Part shown: one piece after another, positions 6,514 to 14,200 of the stretch
How positions within the stretch are numbered: position 1 is the first letter of the stretch
How the letters are laid out: each line of letters starts with the position of its first letter
From: JBBDNT01 sp040877445
GTDB taxonomy: Bacteria > Planctomycetota > Planctomycetia > Planctomycetales > Planctomycetaceae
DNA: 23,557 nucleotides
Reading direction: 5' to 3'
Assembly (NCBI GenBank): GCA_040877445.1
Contig: JBBDNT010000154.1
Location: 1 to 23,557 of the forward strand
Notes under the pieces: model-generated
Seen by the model: the letters and a program-made list of their open reading frames with translations, nothing else
Database searches by the model: none
What the model was told of the DNA's origin: nothing
Program-made: the position numbers and the translations under genes

Positions 6514-9222
6514 TTGAATCCCGAGTCGCGCTACGAACTGCTGGAGAAGATCGGATCGGGCAGTTTCGCAACGGTCTACCGCGCGCGCGACCTCGAACTG
6601 GGGCGCGAGGTGGCGGTCAAGCAGATCCACCAGGAATACCTGGCCGATCCCGCCACCCTCGAACGCTACTGGCAGGAGGCCCAGCTCCTCGCCTCGCTCG
6701 CGCACCCCAACATCGTCACCGTCTACGACGTGCATCGCGAGCAGGGCTGGCTCATCATGGAATTGATGCAGACCAACCTCGCCGACCGCATGCGCGGCCG
6801 GCAGATGGACGTCCGCGCTCTCAAAACCACCGTCGCCCATTCCCTGCGCGCGCTCAAGTACCTGCATTCCCGCGGCATCGTGCACGGCGACCTCAAGCCC
6901 GCCAACCTGATGATCGACGCCCGCAAGCGGGTCAAGCTCGGCGACTTCGGCCTCGCCCGCCGAGTCAGCGACGAGGAAGGCAGCCTCCTCAAGGGAACCA
7001 CCAAGTACATGGCCCCCGAAGTCGTCTCCGACGAATTCGGCGAAGTCGGCCCGGCGAGCGACCTGTACTCCCTGGGATTCGCCGCCTACGACCTGCTGTG
7101 CGGCCCCAACTTCGAAGACCTGTTCCCCGGCCTGAGCGCCTTCGGCCGCAACAAGCAGGTCGCGTGGATGATGTGGCACGCCGCCCCCGATCGCCGCCTG
7201 CCCGAGATCGCCCGCGTGATGGAAGGGGTCCCCGAGGACTTGGCCCACGTCATTCAGAAACTGTGCGAGAAGGACCAGACGAAACGCTACAAGTCCGCCG
7301 ACGAGGCCCTCGCCGATCTGAACGTCGACCAGAAGGTCGTCCGCGTCGGCGAGACCCCCGCCGAACAACCGGCCGAGACCGATCCCGGCGAAGCCGCCCG
7401 CAAGAAAAGGCTGCTGCTCATCGGCGGCGCGTTCGCCTTCTCGGTGCTCCTCTCGCTCGCCATGCTGTTCATGTCCGGCGGCGGAGACACCGACGGCGGC
7501 GGCGGAGAAGGCGTCCGGTCCGAGTACGCGTTCGTCCGCTCGGTCGATCCGGAGAACTCCCTGATCCACGTCGAAGACGTCGACGACCGCGCCGCCGACG
7601 TGATCCGCCTCGTGGCGCGCCCCTCCATCTACCTCATGAACGACAAGCGGACCGTCCGCCTCGACACACTTCAGCGGGGCGATCGCCTCAAGATCGAAGA
7701 GTACGAAACGGTCGACGGCAAGGTGCTGGTGAAACGGCTGATCGTCACCCGGCCGGTGACGAACTTCGGCCGCATCGAGCGGGTCGATCTCGAAGGATCG
7801 ACGATCGCGGTGCGCCTCACCGAGGGCGGGGCCGACACGCTCGAAGTCCGCATCCCCCCGCTGACGGCGATCACCATCAACGAAGTAGCCGACAACCCCG
7901 CGGGCCGCGCGTTCTCGATTTCCGACCTCCGCGTGGGGGACTCCGTCGAACTGAGGCACCTCGACGAGTTGGAAGGCCGCACCGGCCGCGTCGCCGACCG
8001 CATCGCCGTCGACCGGGCCAGCGCGGCGACCGGCTTCGTCGAAGGGTACGACCCGGTCGATGCGGTGCTGCGGGTTCGCCCGTTCGCCGCCGGTCCGCGT
8101 CCGGAGGCGCTGGCGCTCGCGGTCGATTCGGAGGCGGTGGTCACGCTCCGCGAAGAAGGCGCCGAGGAACGCATCGTCCGCCCGCACGATCTCCGCCCCA
8201 ATGATCGCGTCCGCGTCGTCTTCGACACCCGCTACCGCGAAGTCGCCGCCACCCGCACGCCGCAAGTCCTGCATGGCGCGGTCGTCCGCGAAGTGCGCGA
8301 GGAGGACGACGGCACGCGGGTCGTCGTGCAGCAGTCCGATGGCGCGCAGTCCCCCGTCTCGCTGGCCGCGGCCGCCGACGTCACGCTGGGCGCCGAGCCG
8401 GCCGCCCTCGTCGACCTGCGGCCCTACGACAAGGCCTGGATCGGCTATGCCGAACCGGCGACCGCCGCGACCCCTCCCCCGTATCTACTCGCGCGCACCT
8501 TCGACGCGGCCCGGCCCGAGAATCCCAATCGCTGGGCGGTCCTCATCGGCATCGGCAGTCAGCGCGACCAATCGGTCTCCTCGCTCCCGTGGGCCATGCC
8601 CGGCGCCGAACGTCTTCGCGACGCGCTCGTCCGCCGCTATGCCGTTCCGGAGAACCGCCTCCGCCTGCTGCTCGACGAGCCGCGGCGGGACATCGAGCGA
8701 CAACTGGAAGACACGCTCGCTTCCGTCCGCCCGCAGGCGCAGTTGATCGTGTACGTCGCCTGCCGGGCGCTCGTCGCCGACGACGGACAGGTCTACCTGG
8801 CCGGCGTCGATTTCGACTCGAATCGTCACGCCGACACGGGGATTCCGCTGTCGCGGCTGATCGAGCGGATCGACCAGTCCTCGTCGCCGGACAAGCTGCT
8901 GCTGCTCGACCTGCGTCCGGCATCGTCGCGAGGCGACTCCGCCGCGACGTCGCTCGCGGAGAAGATCGCCGCCCTCGAGCCGCCGCGTTCGACCGCGATC
9001 ATCGCGGCCGCGTCCCCCGGGGAAACCGCACTCGATCTGCCGCAAGAGCGCGCCACGCTGTTCGCGCACGCGTTGGCGGAAGGCTTCCGCGGCCCCGCCG
9101 ACGCCGACCGCGACCTGCACATCACCCCCGCCGAGTTGATCGCCTTCCTCCGCGCGCGGATGCGCGAGACGGCCCCCGCCGGCGCGACGCAAACCCCCGC
9201 CCTCATCGAGCCGCGCGAATAG
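6514..9222 (+). CDS. Ser/Thr protein kinase with TM helix and caspase-like pseudo-protease domain
   Basis: This gene encodes 902 aa and starts at TTG, with GGGAGAGG about 6 nt upstream. Residues 6-275 are a Hanks-type kinase: 'GSGSFATVY' loop, Lys36, Glu55, 'HGDLKPANLM' (His124-Gly-Asp126, HGD in place of HRD), DFG at 144, then 'KGTTKYMAPE'. All catalytic residues are present. A basic stretch and TM helix (about 293-318) follow, then beta-rich repeats (330-665, resembling DUF5666-type segments). Residues about 670-890 form a peptidase C14 caspase-like fold ('RWAVLIGIG', 'YLAGVDFD', 'IAAASPGETA'). Its 'YFSGHG' and 'DACHSG' motifs read Tyr747-VACRA and Asp799-LRPAS, so both catalytic residues are Arg (751 and 801). 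An active kinase carrying a non-proteolytic sensor or binding domain is inferred. Confidence 0.92.
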   Translation: MNPESRYELLEKIGSGSFATVYRARDLELGREVAVKQIHQEYLADPATLERYWQEAQLLASLAHPNIVTVYDVHREQGWLIMELMQTNLADRMRGRQMDVRALKTTVAHSLRALKYLHSRGIVHGDLKPANLMIDARKRVKLGDFGLARRVSDEEGSLLKGTTKYMAPEVVSDEFGEVGPASDLYSLGFAAYDLLCGPNFEDLFPGLSAFGRNKQVAWMMWHAAPDRRLPEIARVMEGVPEDLAHVIQKLCEKDQTKRYKSADEALADLNVDQKVVRVGETPAEQPAETDPGEAARKKRLLLIGGAFAFSVLLSLAMLFMSGGGDTDGGGGEGVRSEYAFVRSVDPENSLIHVEDVDDRAADVIRLVARPSIYLMNDKRTVRLDTLQRGDRLKIEEYETVDGKVLVKRLIVTRPVTNFGRIERVDLEGSTIAVRLTEGGADTLEVRIPPLTAITINEVADNPAGRAFSISDLRVGDSVELRHLDELEGRTGRVADRIAVDRASAATGFVEGYDPVDAVLRVRPFAAGPRPEALALAVDSEAVVTLREEGAEERIVRPHDLRPNDRVRVVFDTRYREVAATRTPQVLHGAVVREVREEDDGTRVVVQQSDGAQSPVSLAAAADVTLGAEPAALVDLRPYDKAWIGYAEPATAATPPPYLLARTFDAARPENPNRWAVLIGIGSQRDQSVSSLPWAMPGAERLRDALVRRYAVPENRLRLLLDEPRRDIERQLEDTLASVRPQAQLIVYVACRALVADDGQVYLAGVDFDSNRHADTGIPLSRLIERIDQSSSPDKLLLLDLRPASSRGDSAATSLAEKIAALEPPRSTAIIAAASPGETALDLPQERATLFAHALAEGFRGPADADRDLHITPAELIAFLRARMRETAPAGATQTPALIEPRE

Positions 9223-9234
9223 CCAGCCGCGAAA

Positions 9235-9261
9235 GCGAGCCTCCCGCGTCAGCGGGGGGAG
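9235..9261. repeat. 27-bp dispersed repeat, single copy
   Basis: This 27-bp sequence is identical to the left arm of the inverted pair at 15737-15763. It contains its own small hairpin (CCCGC, GTCA, GCGGG). It lies 12 nt after the kinase stop codon, in the 117-nt gap before the CitG-like gene, and may act as a transcript 3' end or roadblock. Confidence 0.8.
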
Positions 9262-9339
9262 TGCACGGCGAACTCCACGGTTCGATGCATTCACGGCGAG
9301 CGATCGAACACGGCGTCGTCGCGAAAGCGTCATCCCGTC

Positions 9340-10323
9340 ATGAACCGCGCGCACCTTCATTCCGAACGGTCGACAGCGAGCGCTCGCGAACGCCTCGCCG
9401 ACCTCATTCGCCGCGCCTGCGTCCTCGAAGCGACCGCGCGGAAGCCGGGGAACGTGCATCCCGCTGCCGCTTTCGACGATCTGCGATACGACGACTTCGT
9501 GCGGGCCGCGCAAGTCGCCGCGCCGGAGTTGGCCCGCGCCAATGAACTCGGCGTGGGGCGGGCGGTGTTCCACGCGATCACCCGCACCCGCGACGAAGCC
9601 GGGAACAACGTCAATCTCGGGATCGCGCTGTCGATCGCGCCGCTCGCCGCCGTCCCCGCGGGCACGCCGCTGGTCGACGGGATCGACGCGGTGCTCGATT
9701 CCCTCACGCGGGACGACGCGAGTTTCGTCTACCGCGCGATCCGTCTCGCACGACCGGGCGGACTCGGCGCCGCCGACGAAGAAGACGGCGCCGCCGAGCC
9801 GACGCGACCGCTGCGCGAGGTCATGGCCCTCGCCGCCGAGCGCGACGCGATCGCGGCCGAATACGCGGCGGGCTTCCCGCTGGTGCTGCGCCTCGGCCTG
9901 CCGTTCCTCATGGAAAGCCGCCACGTCTTCGTAGCGGAACTCGCAAGAGTTCCGACCGATTCGCCCGCCCGCGCGGCGGAATTCTTGCGAATCCCGCTAC
10001 CCGGCGAGGACATCGCGCCGTGGGAGGAACCAATCATCGCCCTTCACCTGCGGTTGATGGCGACCCGGCCGGACACGCTGATCGCCCGCAAGTGCGGCGT
10101 CGAGATCGCGCGGGAGAGCGCGACCCGCGCCGCCCGCGTTCTCGAAGCCGGCTGGCCCCACGCGGCGGAAGGACGGGAAGAACTCGCGCGGCTCGACGAC
10201 TGGCTGCGCGCCGACGGCCACCGCCGCAACCCCGGCACGACCGCCGACCTCGTCGCGGCGTCGCTGTTCGCGGCGTTGCGCGAGGGAATATCGCCGCTCG
10301 CGTTGGAGGACCGGGAAATGTGA
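9340..10323 (+). CDS. CitG-like triphosphoribosyl-dephospho-CoA synthase family protein
   Basis: This gene encodes 327 aa. Landmarks of the family are 'LEATARKPGNVHP' (residues about 31-43), 'GNNVNLGIALSIAPLA' near 89, 'HLHLRLMA..PDTLIARKCG' near 232, and 'RNPGTTADLVAASLFAAL' near the C-terminus. Characterised CitG makes the prosthetic-group precursor of citrate lyase from dephospho-CoA and ATP. No citrate lyase or malonate decarboxylase genes are nearby, and stand-alone homologues occur in bacteria without those enzymes, so the substrate here is open. Residues 198-221 are encoded by an inverted repeat (9931-10000) and look like an in-frame insertion. The ATG at 9340 has no clear ribosome-binding site. 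Confidence 0.85.
   Translation: MNRAHLHSERSTASARERLADLIRRACVLEATARKPGNVHPAAAFDDLRYDDFVRAAQVAAPELARANELGVGRAVFHAITRTRDEAGNNVNLGIALSIAPLAAVPAGTPLVDGIDAVLDSLTRDDASFVYRAIRLARPGGLGAADEEDGAAEPTRPLREVMALAAERDAIAAEYAAGFPLVLRLGLPFLMESRHVFVAELARVPTDSPARAAEFLRIPLPGEDIAPWEEPIIALHLRLMATRPDTLIARKCGVEIARESATRAARVLEAGWPHAAEGREELARLDDWLRADGHRRNPGTTADLVAASLFAALREGISPLALEDREM
9931..10000. repeat. Imperfect inverted repeat inserted in frame in the CitG-like gene
   Basis: The 24-nt arms at 9931-9954 (starting GTAGCGGAACTCGCAAGAG) and 9977-10000 (ending TTGCGAATCCCGCTAC) pair with 4 mismatches around a 22-nt loop. The reading frame stays open through it and encodes residues 198-221, between the 'MESRHVF' and 'HLHLRLMA' motifs. 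Confidence 0.8.
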
Positions 10324-10335
10324 GGCGTTTTCGGA

Positions 10336-10341
10336 TATGAT
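10336..10341 (+). promoter_or_regulatory. Possible -10 box of the MNT gene
   Basis: TATGAT lies 17 nt before the ATG at 10359, which also has GGGAGG 6 nt upstream. No good -35 box stands at the right distance, so this is tentative. Confidence 0.3.
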
Positions 10342-10358
10342 GTCGTCGGGAGGCTCCA

Positions 10359-10670
10359 ATGATCGCGCTCGTCGAAGACAATCAAGAAAACCTGTCGGCG
10401 TTGTGCCGGAAGTACGCGGTCCGGCGACTCGACCTGTTCGGCTCGGCGACGAGCGAAGCGGAGTTCGACTTCGATCGTAGCGACCTCGACTTCCTCGTCG
10501 AGTTCGACCGGACGGATCGGATCGGTCCGGCGGACCAGTATTTCGGCCTGCTGGACGAACTTCGAAAGCTCTTCGACCGCGAAATTCACCTCGTCTCCAT
10601 TCGCTCGCTGCGAAATCCCTATTTCATCGACGCGGTCGCCCGCACACGGCAGTCCGTATATGCATCCTAA
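10359..10670 (+). CDS. MNT-type minimal nucleotidyltransferase (MntA-like antitoxin)
   Basis: This gene encodes 103 aa. It shows the polymerase-beta-like nucleotidyltransferase signature: 'LDLFGSATS' with Gly28-Ser29, followed by 'FDRSDLDFLVEF' with the metal-binding Asp42 and Asp44. Length and motifs fit the MNT half of HEPN-MNT toxin-antitoxin pairs, in which MntA-type enzymes modify and silence the HEPN RNase. The start is supported by GGGAGG 6 nt upstream. The last 11 bases overlap the ATG of a HEPN-like frame that stops after 30 codons, so the antitoxin appears to have lost its toxin. It may be inactive baggage, or may act on a HEPN protein elsewhere. Confidence 0.88.
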   Translation: MIALVEDNQENLSALCRKYAVRRLDLFGSATSEAEFDFDRSDLDFLVEFDRTDRIGPADQYFGLLDELRKLFDREIHLVSIRSLRNPYFIDAVARTRQSVYAS

Positions 10671-10752
10671 TTCGCCGAAACTTCTCGAGGACATTCGCGA
10701 CGCGGCGATGTTCGTGCGTCAGTCGGTCGCCGGTCTCTCGCAGGAGCAGTAG
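10660..10752 (+). pseudogene. 5' stump of a HEPN-domain toxin gene
   Basis: The frame starts inside the MNT gene (11-nt overlap, the usual arrangement) and encodes 30 residues, MHPNSPKLLEDIRDAA followed by MFVRQSVAGLSQEQ, before the TAG at 10750-10752. This matches the N-terminal helix of HEPN (formerly DUF86) toxins, which are normally about 110-140 aa with an Rx4-6H RNase motif. No such motif or continuation is found downstream in any frame, because the sequence changes to repeat DNA. The toxin is therefore truncated and should be non-functional. Confidence 0.75.
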
Positions 10753-10776
10753 ATGCTTCCTGATGTCGTGGTTTTC

Positions 10777-10998
10777 AATCCTGAAAGGATTGCACACCAC
10801 AGCCCAGGGTCGCGAGCGGAACGCGAGCGCACCCTGGGTTGGGCGAACAATCATCGCGGTTCGACCCTGTAAGGGTCGCACAGCCGCGCGCCGCACGCGC
10901 TTGGCGAGTGTGGAACCCTTTCAGGGTACTCACGACATGCGGCCGCCTGACCCAGGGTGCGCTCGCTCCGCGACCGACCCTGGGCTGTGGTGTGCAAC
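10777..10998. mobile_element. MITE-like inverted-repeat element (non-coding)
   Basis: The left arm, 10789-10839 (starting ATTGCACACCACAGCCCAGG), and the right arm, 10950-10998 (ending CTGGGCTGTGGTGTGCAAC), pair over about 50 bp with small differences. A hairpin CAATCCT/AGGATTG at 10777-10793 borders the left arm. The 110-bp centre carries two small ACCCT/AGGGT hairpins. No transposase is encoded. It lies directly after the truncated HEPN frame, so insertion or recombination at this element probably removed the rest of the toxin. Confidence 0.7.
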
Positions 10999-11186
10999 GC
11001 CTTCGGCGTAGATTTCGGCCGTGCCGGCCATGATCGACGTCGCGCGCCGTCCATATGCAGATCGTCGCGATCGATTGCATCGTCAATGCCGAGCGAAGAT
11101 CAACCGGGACCACCTCCCGACAAGCACGTGGCGCCGCCCGGGTGACTGACCGGGTCGCTTACCGATCGAACATCGCCACAGTCCAG

Positions 11187-11219
11187 AGCAGGCCGAGGGG
11201 GTGAATCCCTCGGCCTGCT
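11187..11219 (+). terminator. Strong hairpin, probable intrinsic terminator
   Basis: A perfect 13-bp stem (AGCAGGCCGAGGG / CCCTCGGCCTGCT) with a 7-nt loop is followed on the + strand by GTTTCTT. On the - strand it lies 38 nt after the stop of the VIT/vWA gene but has only a poor T-run there. It may work in both directions between the convergent MNT-side transcript and the VIT/vWA gene. Confidence 0.7.
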
Positions 11220-11257
11220 GTTTCTTCCGGCATGGTCCGGCGTCCTGGCGCTTCCTC

Positions 11258-14200
11258 CTATTCCGTCGCTTCCACGCGGCGGACCGGCGGGAGGAGCGCG
11301 AAGTCTTCGAGGCGGTCGAGGCCGATCGTGCCGACCACGAACGAGCCGCCCTTCGCCGTCCCTTCGCGGCGGAAGCCGGCGCGTTGCAGCGTGGCGAGCG
11401 TCGCGGGGGCGAGATCCTCGAGCAGCACCGTCACCCGCACCCGCTCTCGTAGGACGGAATTGAATTCCGTCCGTGTCTGACGTTCCGGGTCCAGGCGGCC
11501 GTCACGCGAATCGTCCCCCGGGCGGACGGAATGCAATTCCGTCCGACCCTCGCCCTGCTCGATCGCGGCGAGTCGTTCGAGCAGCGCCCCGTCGAGCCGG
11601 CGCCGCAACTCCGCGGCGCGGCGGGCGGCGGCGAGCATTCCGCGCAAGGCCGTCAGTTCGCGGTCGAGCGTCGCGAGCAACTCGTCGAGCGTCTTCGATC
11701 GGGCGTCGTCGGCGAGATCGGCGGCGGCGAGCTTCTCGGCGAAGGGCATAGCCAACTCGGCGACCACCGGCGGCACGAGCAGCCACAGGTCGTCGGAACC
11801 CTTCACCGGCAGCACGCGCCCGAGGTTAGTGGGGCGGACATCCGTGTCTGCCGTGGGGCGGACATCCGTGTCTGCCCTGCTCGACGACTCGGCAGGCTGG
11901 AAAGCCTGCCCCACGTCGCCGTGCAACACCTTCCGCAACCGCTCGCGCACGTCGCCGCGATCCGCCTTGGGCAGCACGACCGCGACGAGCGGCGTGCCGT
12001 CGGCGAGGTTGGCGATGTGGAAGGCGAGTGGCGGCGGGACGGGCGACTGCGCCGGGGAGTCCTGATTGCCGTCGGCGGTGGGGGGAGTATTGGTTCGTTC
12101 GCCCTCACCGGCATTTCCGCGCGCCCGTTCCGCCTCGATCAACGCCTGCTCCGCCCGATACTCCTCGTAGGCGCGAACCTGATTCGTCAGCTTGAATTCC
12201 GGCCCCGCCGGGAAGTACTGAACGTCGTCCTGGAGATAGTAGGCCGACGGCAGCGTCTGACCGCCGACAGCGCCTTGAGCGGACTCCGAAACGTCGCCGG
12301 CATCGCCGTTCATGCGGCCTTGCGAAAAGCGGCTCAGTCCCTGTGACACGGGAACGCGATCGTACGATTCCGCCCTATACGCATCCGGCAAGCCCCAAGT
12401 GGGGGTGCCGTCGATGATCCCGTTGAATGGGACATTCCCTGAGTTGGGGATATGCACCGCCCCATCCACGGCGAGGAACTTGCGCCCTGGCACATGGTAG
12501 CTCGAGTATCGCGACTGGCCCTGGTATTGCCATCCGCCATCGGCGCCCGGAATCGGCCAGTCGCTCCGAAGTGGTCGCTCAAAGATCGCCAACGCCCTGC
12601 TCTTCGTCTCAGCACTCCATTGGAGTCCGCGAGAGGGGATGGCGCTGATGGCGACGTTCACCGGGGCCGCGTCGTCGACGGGGACCGCCAAAGCCGCGAG
12701 CGTGTCGTGCGTTTGTCGCCAGAACGAGTCTTCCATACGTTCCTGCAGCCGCTCAGCTTGGTAGTCGCGATTCTGAATGCGCCCCTTCCAAAACATGTTC
12801 ATCGCGACGGGGTTGTTGGGCGCCAACGCGCGGGCCTTCTCGGCCACGATGTTCGCCTCGGCGTACCGTTGCTCGCTGCTGAGTGTATTGAAACGATCGA
12901 CGAGATTCGCCAACTCCTTTTCGGCGAGGACGTCATTCTCATCACCCGGGGAAACGTCCACGGCGCCTCTGGCGACGGACTCTGCCTGTTCATAGGCGTT
13001 ACGAGAATCGCCGTTCGCTTTGACCTGACGCGGGAACCTGGTGACGTCTTCGCCAAGCTCGATGCCGAATTCGTCGACATCGCCGATTCCATTCAGATCC
13101 ATGTCCAACCCCAACCGCTCCGCCAGTCGTTCGTCATCCGGCTCTTCGCCGAACACGCCTTTCCAGGACATTCCCTTGGGGAATTCGATCGGCACGCGGA
13201 CGAGGGTGGGTTTGCCGCCGACCGTCACGCGTTGCTTTTCGACTGCCACGAAGCTGGTGTGCTGCGTGAGGATCTGGAAGCTCTCGCCAAGTTTGATGAT
13301 CTCCGGCACGCTGGCCGCGCCTTGCCCTTCGCGGGTCAACTCGCCGACCTTTTCGCGGGCCCAAAGTGTGGCGATCGTGTCGTGCCGCGGCTCGACCTTC
13401 GGGAACTTCAGGTCGATCGCCCGTTCGTATTTGCCCGAACCGGTCCGGCCGCGGATGACGAGCGTCCCTTGCCCCGGCTTGGTGTAGCGGCCGTGGATCA
13501 CGAGCGGCTGCACGTCGAACAGGTCGGGCATGTGCTCCTTCGAGGGGAGCATGTCGACCACTTGGACGCCCCCCTCGAATTGCAATTCGATGTCGGACAA
13601 TACCGGCGTGGCGATCCGGTCGGCGAACCGCTGCACGATCGGCGCGACTTCTTCTTCGGGGAGAACGTAATCGACCGCCCCGCGGCCGACGCGGGCCATC
13701 TCGTCGAGCAGATGCCGATTCGGCGAATGCCCCATCCCGACGCTGAACACGCGAGTGCGGTCGGCATGCTCGCGGATGGCGTCGATGATCGCCTGGTCGT
13801 TGCCGACCTGGCCGTCGGTGACGAACAGCACGATCCGCAAGGGATCGGCTGGCTTCTCGCCGTCATCCTGGCGCGGATCGTCGGCGCGGCGTTCGGGCCG
13901 CGGGGCGCGTTCCAGCGCCCGAAGGATGGCGCCGCGCATCTCGGTGCCGCCGCCTCCCTGGCGTTGGTCGACGTAGCCCTGCGCCTTGCGGCGGTTGTCG
14001 GCGGTGTTCGGCTGCGGGCTGCTCCACAGCGATTCGTTCCCGCCGCTGAAACTGATGACGTTGAATCGGTCCTGGGCCCGCATCGTGTCGATCGACTGGT
14101 TGATGACCCGCTTGGCGCACTCGATCGGGAAGCCGGACATCGAACCGGACTGGTCGAGCACGAAGATCAACTCACGCGGCCGCACCGCGTCGTCGGCGAT

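Larger units (their letters stand above)
10753..11257. other. Repeat-rich intergenic region without a supported gene
   Basis: The 505 bases hold the roughly 200-bp inverted-repeat element (10777-10998), about 190 bases with no recognisable gene or HEPN remnant, and a strong hairpin at 11187-11219. Short frames here on both strands are repeat-derived. Confidence 0.65.

Noticed and set aside
5818..8274. 818-codon open frame on the - strand opposite the FHA and kinase genes
   Set aside because: It is a GC-rich antisense shadow; the + strand has clear kinase motifs.
11000..11186. tRNA gene or small RNA before the strong hairpin
   Set aside because: I could not fold a cloverleaf or find a T-loop/anticodon pattern; the hairpin alone does not show an RNA gene.
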